28,291 nucleotides of DNA from an uncultured Lachnospiraceae bacterium (GTDB lineage Bacteria > Bacillota_A > Clostridia > Lachnospirales > Lachnospiraceae), in NCBI GenBank assembly GCA_910588595.1, contig CAJUQU010000017.1, positions 1 through 28,291 of the forward strand, given 5' to 3'. Within the stretch, counting starts at the first letter, position 1; each line of letters starts with the position of its first letter. This document shows positions 7,568 to 14,439 of this stretch, piece after piece. The notes under the pieces were generated by a model that was not told the DNA's origin, searched no databases, and was given only the letters and a program-made list of their open reading frames with translations. The translations under genes were made by a program, and so were the position numbers.

Positions 7568-9919
7568 TTACTCATACAGATAGATCTCCACGCTGTCCAC
7601 AACCGCCTTCACTGCCGCGTCGATATCCTGCGTGCCTTCAAGATACTTTGCACCCTCCTCATAGACGATCTCCTCGAGAACCGAATCACACAGATACGGT
7701 GTCTCGAGCTCCTCGATCCAGCTTTCCAGCCTGTCGATGCCGTCCTGCTCCACAGGATAAACCGTAAAATCGTAACGCTGCCCGTCCTTTGTCGAAAAAC
7801 TCTCATAAAATTGTCCGCCGTCCTCACCCAGATCGCTCTCGTCATACGCAAACTGTGCGGGAAGCGCTTTTTTGTTGACCGGAATGCCAAACTGCATGGA
7901 TTCCTGAACCGTCGTCCCGAGCATCATGCTGACGAACTGCTTTGCCGCGTCAACATTTTTTGCCGCTGTGCTGATCCCAGCGATCGATGTCGGATGGTAG
8001 ACATTGCTGCTCTGCCCGCTCATCAGTTTGATCACAGTGCCCTCGAGCCCCTGGACTCTCGAAACAGACAGGATATCCCGGTAGATATATGCATCCACGA
8101 TCTCCCCGTACACGAACGGCGATATCCGCATCAAATAACCCGAATCCCTGGGAATCAGGAAATAACGGCTCTCTTCATAATTGATACCGTCCTCACCGAT
8201 CAGGTGCTGCTGGTATGACAGGATCTCCTCCTGCGGCGTACCGTTCATCTGCAGGTCATAGATCCTCTTTGCCTGCTCAAAAAACTCCCTTATTTTCGAC
8301 TCGTCCAGCTGACCCCTGCCATCTTTCCACGACGGGGCGCACACCGGCATCGACCGCCGCAGGATCCCTCTCGCCGAACACACTGTCAGCAGATTGGTAT
8401 CCGGATAGTCCTTCCTTGCCCGCTCCACCATATCTGCCATGGACGGATAGTCAACGACACTGCCCACAAACGCTTCGTCCCCATAGAGGACAGGAATATA
8501 GAACTTTGTCGGGACGGCATACATCGCACTGTCAACCGCAAGATTTTCGATCAGATTTCTGTACAGCCCGTCCTGCCGGTCCACCGCATCGACGATATCC
8601 GACAGATCCGTCAGCACCCCCTTCTCTACATAGTTGTCAATGTTCATGCCGTCGAGTATGATAATATCGGGACCGCTGCCGCCGAGCAGCTGTGTGTTGA
8701 ACTTTTTGAGTGCATCCTCCCTCGTGACTCCGCCGCCGTCCATGCCGATCTGGTACTCGACATACATGTCCGGATACTGTGTCTGATAGGCTGCGATCGT
8801 CTGTCTCACCAGCTCGTCCTCCGTCAGACTGTAGACCGTGATCCTGTTCCCCGGCACAGAGGACACCGTGGCATCATAGGCAAAACGGACGATCTTTCCA
8901 TTGCTGTATGCCGCCAGAAACTCGTTCCTGTCGTTCACCGTCACCGCCATGATACTGTTGGTCGGATCGCCGAGCGAGGACAGTCCGGCATCGATCACAC
9001 ACTCTACCACGCCTCCTCCGATCACATGGCGGTACAGCCCTTCATCTCCTGCTATATAGATCGTGTTGTCCGCCCCCAGAAAGGCATAGGCTGTATAGCC
9101 GCCTCCTGTCCACTCCATCCCTTTTTTGTTATCCCTGATAAAGGTATCGAGCGTCTCGTCCTCTATAAAACTCTTTTTTTCCGTATCATACAGGAAGATC
9201 TTTTCCATCGTCATACACATCAGAATGCCATTTTTGCACTGCATGAGACTGCAGCTGTCCGGAAGCGTCACAAGCTTCTCCGACGTCCCTGTGTCGACAT
9301 CCACCTGATAGACATTCCTGCAGCCCGATGCGTACACATAGAGCCCTCCCTGATCGTCAAACGTCAGTGTGCTCAGACTGGAATCCGCATCCGGCAGTGC
9401 GACTGCCACCTGTTTTGAAGTGCCGTCCGTACTGTAACTATACAGATTGAAAGCGTACCCGTCCTCTCCGTCCGACGAACTGTCCACATGGTCCATACCG
9501 ATGACTGCGATCGTCCCATCCTTTGCGATGGCTGCCGCAGCCGCGTAGTGATCGTCGATGAAGCCGAAAAACGCGTCAGCCGGCTCACTCTCCCATGTGC
9601 TGCCGCCGTCCTTAGACACGACTCTCTGTCTGGTGAGACAGTTCAGGAAGACGATCTGCCCGTCACTTAACGACTGTGTCTGTACCAGGTCTGAAAATCC
9701 TTTCCCCTCATAGACAGTCGTCTCCACATAGCGCCCCATGCCGCTGTCATGAACCGGATCTGTCTGCCCTGTGTCAGGCTGGCTTATATCCATGACGCCC
9801 GTCTGTGTCCCCCCTGGATCTTCTGACAGCTCCTTTGTGCCGCAGCCTGCCGCACCGATCCCGAGCACCGCTGCCATGAACAGCGCTGCGGCTTTGTGAA
9901 ATATCGATTTTTTCCCCAT
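7568..9919 (-). CDS. Lipoprotein: propeller-like domain fused to family 1 solute-binding protein (paralog 2)
   Basis: A 783-residue paralog of the neighbouring lipoprotein, collinear over its whole length. The signal peptide has lipobox IGAAGC with Cys26, the Asp-box (SKDGGSTW) sits at the same residues 102-109, and the solute-binding half starts near residue 358 with nearly the same motifs (QLLGGSGPDIIILDGMN). The frame is open to 9955, but ATG 9919 has GGAGG six bases upstream and the longer version would overlap the promoter, so 9919 is chosen. No permease follows directly; the gene ends 131 bases before paralog 1, which carries its own promoter. It may feed the same permease pair with a different ligand, or serve as a sensor. 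Tandem duplication followed by divergence is the likely origin. Confidence 0.85.
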   Translation of the reverse strand: MGKKSIFHKAAALFMAAVLGIGAAGCGTKELSEDPGGTQTGVMDISQPDTGQTDPVHDSGMGRYVETTVYEGKGFSDLVQTQSLSDGQIVFLNCLTRQRVVSKDGGSTWESEPADAFFGFIDDHYAAAAAIAKDGTIAVIGMDHVDSSSDGEDGYAFNLYSYSTDGTSKQVAVALPDADSSLSTLTFDDQGGLYVYASGCRNVYQVDVDTGTSEKLVTLPDSCSLMQCKNGILMCMTMEKIFLYDTEKKSFIEDETLDTFIRDNKKGMEWTGGGYTAYAFLGADNTIYIAGDEGLYRHVIGGGVVECVIDAGLSSLGDPTNSIMAVTVNDRNEFLAAYSNGKIVRFAYDATVSSVPGNRITVYSLTEDELVRQTIAAYQTQYPDMYVEYQIGMDGGGVTREDALKKFNTQLLGGSGPDIIILDGMNIDNYVEKGVLTDLSDIVDAVDRQDGLYRNLIENLAVDSAMYAVPTKFYIPVLYGDEAFVGSVVDYPSMADMVERARKDYPDTNLLTVCSARGILRRSMPVCAPSWKDGRGQLDESKIREFFEQAKRIYDLQMNGTPQEEILSYQQHLIGEDGINYEESRYFLIPRDSGYLMRISPFVYGEIVDAYIYRDILSVSRVQGLEGTVIKLMSGQSSNVYHPTSIAGISTAAKNVDAAKQFVSMMLGTTVQESMQFGIPVNKKALPAQFAYDESDLGEDGGQFYESFSTKDGQRYDFTVYPVEQDGIDRLESWIEELETPYLCDSVLEEIVYEEGAKYLEGTQDIDAAVKAVVDSVEIYLYE

Positions 9920-9961
9920 AGTAAACCTCCATATGATCTTCAATTTCTCTTTCATATCGGT

Positions 9962-9994
9962 ATCGTAACATACTTGTCTCTAATTATTCTCTAA
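9962..9994 (-). promoter_or_regulatory. TTAGAG direct-repeat promoter of lipoprotein gene 2
   Basis: Read on the minus strand: TTAGAGA (9988-9994), four bases, TTAGAGA (9977-9983), nine bases, then TACGAT (9962-9967) as -10. Both repeat units are identical, the period is 11 bases, and no -35 consensus is seen. Transcription would start near 9955, 36 bases before the chosen ATG. Same architecture as 7516-7548 and 12371-12403. Confidence 0.75.
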
Positions 9995-10018
9995 GAACCA
10001 AAACCCCATGCATCATAC

Positions 10019-10057
10019 AAAAAAGTGCATGGCAGCGACCTTCTCTCTACCATGCAC
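10019..10057 (-). terminator. Rho-independent terminator after the HEPN gene
   Basis: On the minus strand GTGCATGG and CCATGCAC pair as a perfect 8-bp stem (10050-10057 with 10025-10032) and are followed at once by six T (10019-10024). It closes the ATPase-HEPN operon and insulates the lipoprotein promoter just beyond it. Confidence 0.75.
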
Positions 10058-10130
10058 CTGCTCCGTCAGGACGACGGACACTTTTTTGAGTCCAAACACA
10101 AGTTTTTATTTTCAGTGATCATACCGACAA

Positions 10131-10631
10131 TCAATCGAGCTCTTTTTGCCTTGCCAGACCCTGTATCTTCCCGACAATCTTCTCAACATCATTTATGTAC
10201 TGTTCTACCATATCCTTTGTTATCTCTTCTCTCTGAGCATCTGCATGTCTCCGACCTGACTGGTGCGCTATCACATTACGTTGATGATATAATAGCTTTA
10301 AGCACCTTTCCAGTTTATCCTTTGTCTTTACAGATGAATCTCTCTCATAGAATACAGCATCTGCTACTTCCTGCAGATTCAACCCCAGAAGATTCATCTG
10401 ATCCTTCACTGACTGATACGATACAAGTGTGATCTCTCTGTAAAAATCATCCACGAATTCCAGAAACCACGCTGAATCCTCTCTTGCATTCAAAGCCCTG
10501 TCTACAATACTCATTTTTACAGAAAGATTGTTATACTTCTCCGTTTTTTGCCAGTTTCCCGCAAACATTTCAGATAAGCCAAATTTTGTTAATTCATGCA
10601 AATAAAAATCAAACGCACTTTCCAAAAACAC
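10131..10631 (-). CDS. HEPN-domain protein, C-terminal part (frame broken near 10685)
   Basis: This frame codes an all-helical segment with RNVIAH (Arg118 to His123 counted from the GTG at 10631; codons 10263-10280), the R-x4-6-H motif of HEPN ribonucleases, preceded by YHQ and followed by QSGRRH. The frame is open from 10685 and its upstream residues, reading SRNIWRAQIVFLESAFDFYL, continue the fold naturally, so the GTG at 10631 is probably not a real start. The upstream half lies in another frame (10589-10837). Restored, the protein would be about 235 residues and resemble RiboL-PSP-HEPN-type proteins. HEPN proteins are typically RNA-cleaving toxins or antiviral effectors. The break may be a real mutation, a sequencing error, or less likely recoding; no classical slippery heptamer is visible. 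A terminator follows at 10019-10057. Confidence 0.65.
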   Translation of the reverse strand: MFLESAFDFYLHELTKFGLSEMFAGNWQKTEKYNNLSVKMSIVDRALNAREDSAWFLEFVDDFYREITLVSYQSVKDQMNLLGLNLQEVADAVFYERDSSVKTKDKLERCLKLLYHQRNVIAHQSGRRHADAQREEITKDMVEQYINDVEKIVGKIQGLARQKELD

Positions 10632-10837
10632 AATCTGAGCTCTCCAGATATTTCTCGACTCTTCCTCTTTTCCACTCTCAAAAGTTCATCCGCCATGGAA
10701 AACTGTTCTCGTATATATCGGAGATTCTCATCAGAGTGCTCCTCGATCTCATTCAGACAAAACCTTACAATGACAGGCGCAGCTTTTTCCCTCGTCCCCT
10801 CCTGTCTTGGTTCCAGCTCAAGACTCCGTTCCTCCAT
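10589..10837 (-). CDS. N-terminal part of the frameshifted HEPN gene
   Basis: ATG 10837 follows the stop of the ATPase gene after only 12 bases, which hold GAGGTG five bases before the ATG, so this is the real translation start of the second gene of the operon. The helical sequence ENLRYIREQFSMADELLRVE is the typical N-terminal helix before a HEPN core. After about 10680 the frame loses sense (KVRLIFICMN then stop), while the minus-one frame picks up the HEPN core. As written the gene would make an 82-residue product without the catalytic motif. Treat this and 10131-10685 as one broken gene. Confidence 0.6.
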   Translation of the reverse strand: MEERSLELEPRQEGTREKAAPVIVRFCLNEIEEHSDENLRYIREQFSMADELLRVEKRKSREISGELRLCFWKVRLIFICMN

Positions 10838-10849
10838 GCCGCCACCTCT

Positions 10850-12097
10850 CTACTGACTGTTGCATACATCATCAAAGGAAAAATTTCTATTTAAAATCGG
10901 TATCGCACCATACTTACCAGATATATATCCTTTTTCCAGGTTTTCTGTTTTCCTTACATTTTTAATCTCAGCAAGCGAATACAGATCTGTAGATCTTTGA
11001 TGATCCAATTGTGTGAACCAAATCTGATCCCGCCGAAACAAGGTCGAATCCAACAGACTTGTATCATGCGTTGAAAAAATAAGTTGAGCGAACTGATCTT
11101 TTTTTACCAGACGAAACAAATTTACAATCTCATAAACAATTGATTCGTGCAGACTCGTCTCAATCTCGTCACACACCAGGATCTTTCCTTTCCTGATAAT
11201 ATCAGTGATCAGACAGATAACTTCAAACAATTTTTTGATCCCCATGGATTCCTCAGTCATCAAATCAGTCTCAAACTCATCATATACTAATTTTGCCTCG
11301 ATCACACTCGCCTCCTGAGAAGTCACCATCATTTTCAGCGCATCCGGCATTTCCTGAGGCAGATCTTTCGCTGACAGCCTGGTTTTCTCTAACCGCACTT
11401 TGACATCCCTGATTCCTGTCCCCAACGCCTGCAATATTTCCACAAAAGCTTTTTTGATCTCCTCATGCTGCTGCATCAGCTGTATGGAATACTCTGTCCA
11501 ATTATTTACTTGCGGATTGTAGATCACGATATCTTCCCGAAAAAAAAGAAACGCATTTTCAATCTCCCTGATATTCGTATAGTTTGCCGCACATGACAAA
11601 AACAGCCTGTTCTCCTTCAAAATACTCTTGCTGACTTCAAATGCATTTTTGTATTTGTCACCTGGCTTGATGTCCATGTTTTCTCTTTCAAAAATCTTTA
11701 CCTGTCGTCCTTTTGGAAAATAGTACAAATATTCTTCCTCTACTGCATTTCTTACGATCGAAAAACCGTATGCATATCTTATATCAGCTTTTACAAACTG
11801 AATGTCATATTTACTCGGGACATTCGGCGAGTTCAGCTTGTGCGGCGCTTGAAAAATGCCTTCCCCCGGCTGATGATTGATACTCTCGCTGACCAAATTG
11901 CGCATAAATTCCAAGGCATTGATAAAATTACTTTTGCCAGAACCATTTGCCCCATAAATCACTGCGGATGACATTACCCGAAAATTAGAAAAAGGTTTCA
12001 ACCCCTCCTCAAAAGTATTGTCACTGCCTGCAATCGCCGAAAAAATAATTTTATCCTTTATCGATTTGTGATTCGAGCATGAAAATTGCAACACCAT
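10850..12097 (-). CDS. AAA15/RloA-like ABC-type ATPase, SMC-like
   Basis: A 415-residue protein with Walker A GANGSGKS (residues 49-56), a degenerate ABC signature near EESMGIKKL (282-290), Walker B ILVCDEIE (306-313, D310/E311) followed by a D-loop-like TSLH, and a switch His344 in FSTHDTSLLD. This is the AAA15 (COG1106) group of SMC/Rad50-like ATPases common in phage-defence modules. The frame is open to 12130, but ATG 12097 has AGGAG eight bases upstream and begins the family's usual MVLQFSCSNHKSI. It has its own promoter and is followed 12 bases later by a HEPN gene: a sensor ATPase plus RNase effector layout. Ends LNRNFSFDDV, so it looks complete and intact. Confidence 0.85.
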   Translation of the reverse strand: MVLQFSCSNHKSIKDKIIFSAIAGSDNTFEEGLKPFSNFRVMSSAVIYGANGSGKSNFINALEFMRNLVSESINHQPGEGIFQAPHKLNSPNVPSKYDIQFVKADIRYAYGFSIVRNAVEEEYLYYFPKGRQVKIFERENMDIKPGDKYKNAFEVSKSILKENRLFLSCAANYTNIREIENAFLFFREDIVIYNPQVNNWTEYSIQLMQQHEEIKKAFVEILQALGTGIRDVKVRLEKTRLSAKDLPQEMPDALKMMVTSQEASVIEAKLVYDEFETDLMTEESMGIKKLFEVICLITDIIRKGKILVCDEIETSLHESIVYEIVNLFRLVKKDQFAQLIFSTHDTSLLDSTLFRRDQIWFTQLDHQRSTDLYSLAEIKNVRKTENLEKGYISGKYGAIPILNRNFSFDDVCNSQ

Positions 12098-12128
12098 ACG
12101 CAGCGCTCCTTTTTGATTTAATATATAC

Positions 12129-12158
12129 ATATTACCCTCGAATTGTTGGTTTTGTCAA
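12129..12158 (-). promoter_or_regulatory. Promoter of the ATPase-HEPN operon
   Basis: On the minus strand a perfect TTGACA (12153-12158) is followed after 18 bases by TATTAA/TAATAT-like sequence (TAATAT at 12129-12134). The -10 is imperfect but the position, about 35 bases before ATG 12097, is right. Confidence 0.55.
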
Positions 12159-12283
12159 TTATTTCTGCATTTTTTATGCAAATTCCTTTTTTAAATCTTA
12201 TATTTCGTCACTTAAGGAACCGCCTGATTCAGATCGTACCTTTAAGCTATAGTATGCACATTTTTCACAAATCAACTCCACAC

Positions 12284-12312
12284 TTTACACCTCAGAAGAT
12301 TTTAAGTATAAT
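12284..12312 (+). promoter_or_regulatory. Basal sigma-A promoter (P1) for the two-component operon
   Basis: TTTACA (12284-12289), 17 bases, then a perfect TATAAT (12307-12312). It would start transcription near 12319, about 125 bases before the response regulator, giving a basal supply ahead of the direct-repeat promoter P2. The rest of 12159-12443 is AT-rich and shows no gene. Confidence 0.6.
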
Positions 12313-12369
12313 GAAATACTGTAAAAAACTGTTTACAAAGACTGGAGATACATTGGCAGACGATCAGCC

Positions 12370-12403
12370 TTTAGAGATAATTTAGAGAAAAATAAAGTAA
12401 AAT
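12370..12403 (+). promoter_or_regulatory. TTAGAG direct-repeat promoter (P2) of the response regulator gene
   Basis: TTTAGAGATAA (12370-12380) is followed directly by TTTAGAGAAAA (12381-12391): an 11-base direct repeat. Nine bases after the second TTAGAGA comes TAAAAT (12398-12403) as -10. Spacing and bases match the promoters of the two lipoprotein genes. This indicates autoregulation by the encoded OmpR-family regulator. Confidence 0.75.
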
Positions 12404-12443
12404 ATACTCTGCACACTACAACATTCTATGGAGGAGTCCGAAA

Positions 12444-13118
12444 ATGCGTATATTACTCGCGGAAGATGATAAGAAACTAAATGAATCTCTCACAAACCAG
12501 CTGCTCGCCAAAGGATTTGATGTCGATCCCTGTTATGACGGCGAGGAGGCATTGTACTACGCCGAACAGAATATCCACGATGTGATCCTGCTCGACAGGA
12601 TGCTTCCCTATATGGAGGGTTCGATCGTCGTTACAAAGCTGCGCCAGCAGGGTATCAGCATCCCGATCATCCTCATAACGGCGCTCGGCACCTTGAACGA
12701 CAAGGTAACTGGCCTGAACCTGGGCGCGGACGATTATCTGGTAAAACCTTTTGCGTTCGAGGAGCTGCTCGCGCGCATCCAGTGCGTCACGAGACGCTCC
12801 CCCATCATCAGCCAGACCGATCTGGCGCACTACTGCGATATCCAGTTTAACGAGATGACAAGCACGCTCACCGGTCCGGGCGGCAGCTGTTCGTGCTCCA
12901 GGCGCGAGGGCGCAATGCTCGATGTGCTGATCAAAAACGGCGGTCAGACACTCTCGAGGAATATGCTCCTGTTAAAGATCTGGGGACCTGACAGCGACGT
13001 CGAGGAGGGAAACCTCGACAATTATATCTACTTTGTCCGCAGGCGGCTCAAAGCGGTCAAAAGCCGGCTGAATTTAAGGACTATCCGAGGCGTCGGCTAC
13101 TGTCTAATGGAGGAGTGA
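12444..13118 (+). CDS. OmpR-family response regulator
   Basis: A 224-residue protein. The receiver domain (residues 1-115) has the acidic pocket E7/D8/D9, phospho-acceptor D51 (VILLDRMLPYMEG), T79 and K101 (YLVKPF). A winged-helix DNA-binding domain follows (about 128-222, ending RTIRGVGYCLMEE). ATG 12444 has GGAGGAG at 12430-12436. The kinase gene begins 7 bases after its stop, with its own GGAGG inside the last codons, so the two are translationally coupled. OmpR/PhoB domains bind tandem direct repeats about 11 bases apart; such repeats lie upstream of this gene and of the two lipoprotein genes, which are therefore predicted targets. Confidence 0.95.
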   Translation: MRILLAEDDKKLNESLTNQLLAKGFDVDPCYDGEEALYYAEQNIHDVILLDRMLPYMEGSIVVTKLRQQGISIPIILITALGTLNDKVTGLNLGADDYLVKPFAFEELLARIQCVTRRSPIISQTDLAHYCDIQFNEMTSTLTGPGGSCSCSRREGAMLDVLIKNGGQTLSRNMLLLKIWGPDSDVEEGNLDNYIYFVRRRLKAVKSRLNLRTIRGVGYCLMEE

Positions 13119-13125
13119 TCCCTGT

Positions 13126-14439
13126 ATGAATACCATCAAAAAAGCGCACATCCAGCTGACTCTGTTGAATGGCTGCATCACCACGCTCATCCTGATCACC
13201 ATGACACTCGGCTATCTGTTCATATCCGAGAGCAATATGATGCAGCACAGGATCGCATCCTACCCCAGAGATATCTACCCGATCGCATCCTACATCGAGC
13301 AGCAGGATATCGTCAGCAACACATGGCTGTCCCAGCTCGAGTCCAACAACAAATACTACATCTCCCTGATGGACAACGGCACGGAGTTCCTCTACAATGT
13401 GAACAGGGATCTCGCCCTCGATGAGAGACAGCGTGTCGTCGACGCCGCCTGGGAACTATACCGCACAGGCGACACGCCCAGGACCACACATCCCCTGTCA
13501 CATGACAGCAGCTACGTCTCCTATATCATGGAGCTCAAAAATGACGCGGACGGCACCTCCGCAAAATATTATTGTTCTGTCATCTACATCGAAAAAAACC
13601 ACACCTTTCTCGAAGTCCTGCTGGCGGCGCCCCTCCAGGATCTGCTCGAACAGATCTCCAGACAGCGTTTCCTGTTCCTGGGCATCATCACGCTCGCGCT
13701 CATCGCGATCTGGATCTTTGCGTGGATCTTCACGGGAAAACTGCTCGATCCCATCGAGGCAAACAGACTCCGGCAGAACCAGTTCATCGCCTCCGCCTCA
13801 CACGAACTGCGCACACCGCTCGCAGTGATCCTGTCCTGTGCGGAGACAGAGCTTGCCAAAAAGGAGTCCTCGGAGCTGTCGACGATCAAGAGTGAATCGC
13901 TGCGCACCTCGAGGCTTTTGGGCGACATGCTCACACTGCTCAGCTGTGACACGGGGCATCTCGAGATCAAACCTGTCAGCACCCAGCTTGACACCCTGGT
14001 TCTCAATGCATGTGAAGCTTTTGAGACCATGGCGGCTGCCAGGCACATACGGATCACCGCCATGCTTCCGGAGAACATCCTCCCTGACTGCCTGTGCGAC
14101 AGCGAGCGCATCACGCAGGTGCTCGCTATCTTCCTGCACAACGCCATCAGCTATACGCCGGAGGGCGGATCGATCACCCTGTCCGTCCGTCATCGCAGCC
14201 CGCATCACAGATCCGGCAGGCACTTTGAGATCCAGATATCCGACACGGGTGTCGGGATCAGCGACGAGGAAAAAACCCGGATCTTCGACCGCTTTTACCG
14301 CAGCGAAAAAGCCCGAAGTGATAAAAATCACTTCGGGCTGGGTCTGTCGATAGCCCATGACATCATTACCGCGCACCACGGCTCGATCACTGTGACCGAC
14401 ACGCCGGGCGGCGGCACGACATTTATCATCACGATTTAG
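13126..14439 (+). CDS. Membrane sensor histidine kinase
   Basis: A 437-residue protein: membrane segment 1 (about residues 13-33), an extracellular sensor region of about 145 residues, membrane segment 2 (about 182-203), H-box ASHELRTPL with phospho-acceptor His226, N-box HNAISYTPEGG (Asn339), G1 DTGVGI (373-378) with F-box IFDRFYR, and G2 GLGLS (404-408). It is the partner of the response regulator just upstream. There is no clear HAMP domain between segment 2 and the H-box; the link is short (about 12 residues). The sensor domain is not recognised. The stop TAG overlaps the convergent stop of the EF-G-like gene by three bases, with no terminator between. A perfect inverted repeat lies in the region coding residues 395-404. 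Confidence 0.95.
   Translation: MNTIKKAHIQLTLLNGCITTLILITMTLGYLFISESNMMQHRIASYPRDIYPIASYIEQQDIVSNTWLSQLESNNKYYISLMDNGTEFLYNVNRDLALDERQRVVDAAWELYRTGDTPRTTHPLSHDSSYVSYIMELKNDADGTSAKYYCSVIYIEKNHTFLEVLLAAPLQDLLEQISRQRFLFLGIITLALIAIWIFAWIFTGKLLDPIEANRLRQNQFIASASHELRTPLAVILSCAETELAKKESSELSTIKSESLRTSRLLGDMLTLLSCDTGHLEIKPVSTQLDTLVLNACEAFETMAAARHIRITAMLPENILPDCLCDSERITQVLAIFLHNAISYTPEGGSITLSVRHRSPHHRSGRHFEIQISDTGVGISDEEKTRIFDRFYRSEKARSDKNHFGLGLSIAHDIITAHHGSITVTDTPGGGTTFIITI
14310..14339. repeat. Perfect 12-bp inverted repeat inside the kinase gene
   Basis: AGCCCGAAGTGA (14310-14321), loop TAAAAA, TCACTTCGGGCT (14328-14339). It lies in the codons for the ATP-lid just before the G2 box. The stem is strong enough to form in the mRNA, but there is no T-run after it. 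Also listed as a finding. Confidence 0.8.

Noticed and set aside
6543..7583. 346-codon open frame antisense to lipoprotein gene 1
   Set aside because: Shadow frame; it crosses the promoter region of the real gene and has no ribosome site.
10062..10087. TCCGTC-AGGAC-GACGGA stem followed by six T on the plus strand
   Set aside because: It has terminator form, but no plus-strand gene ends here; the minus-strand hairpin next to it explains the region better.
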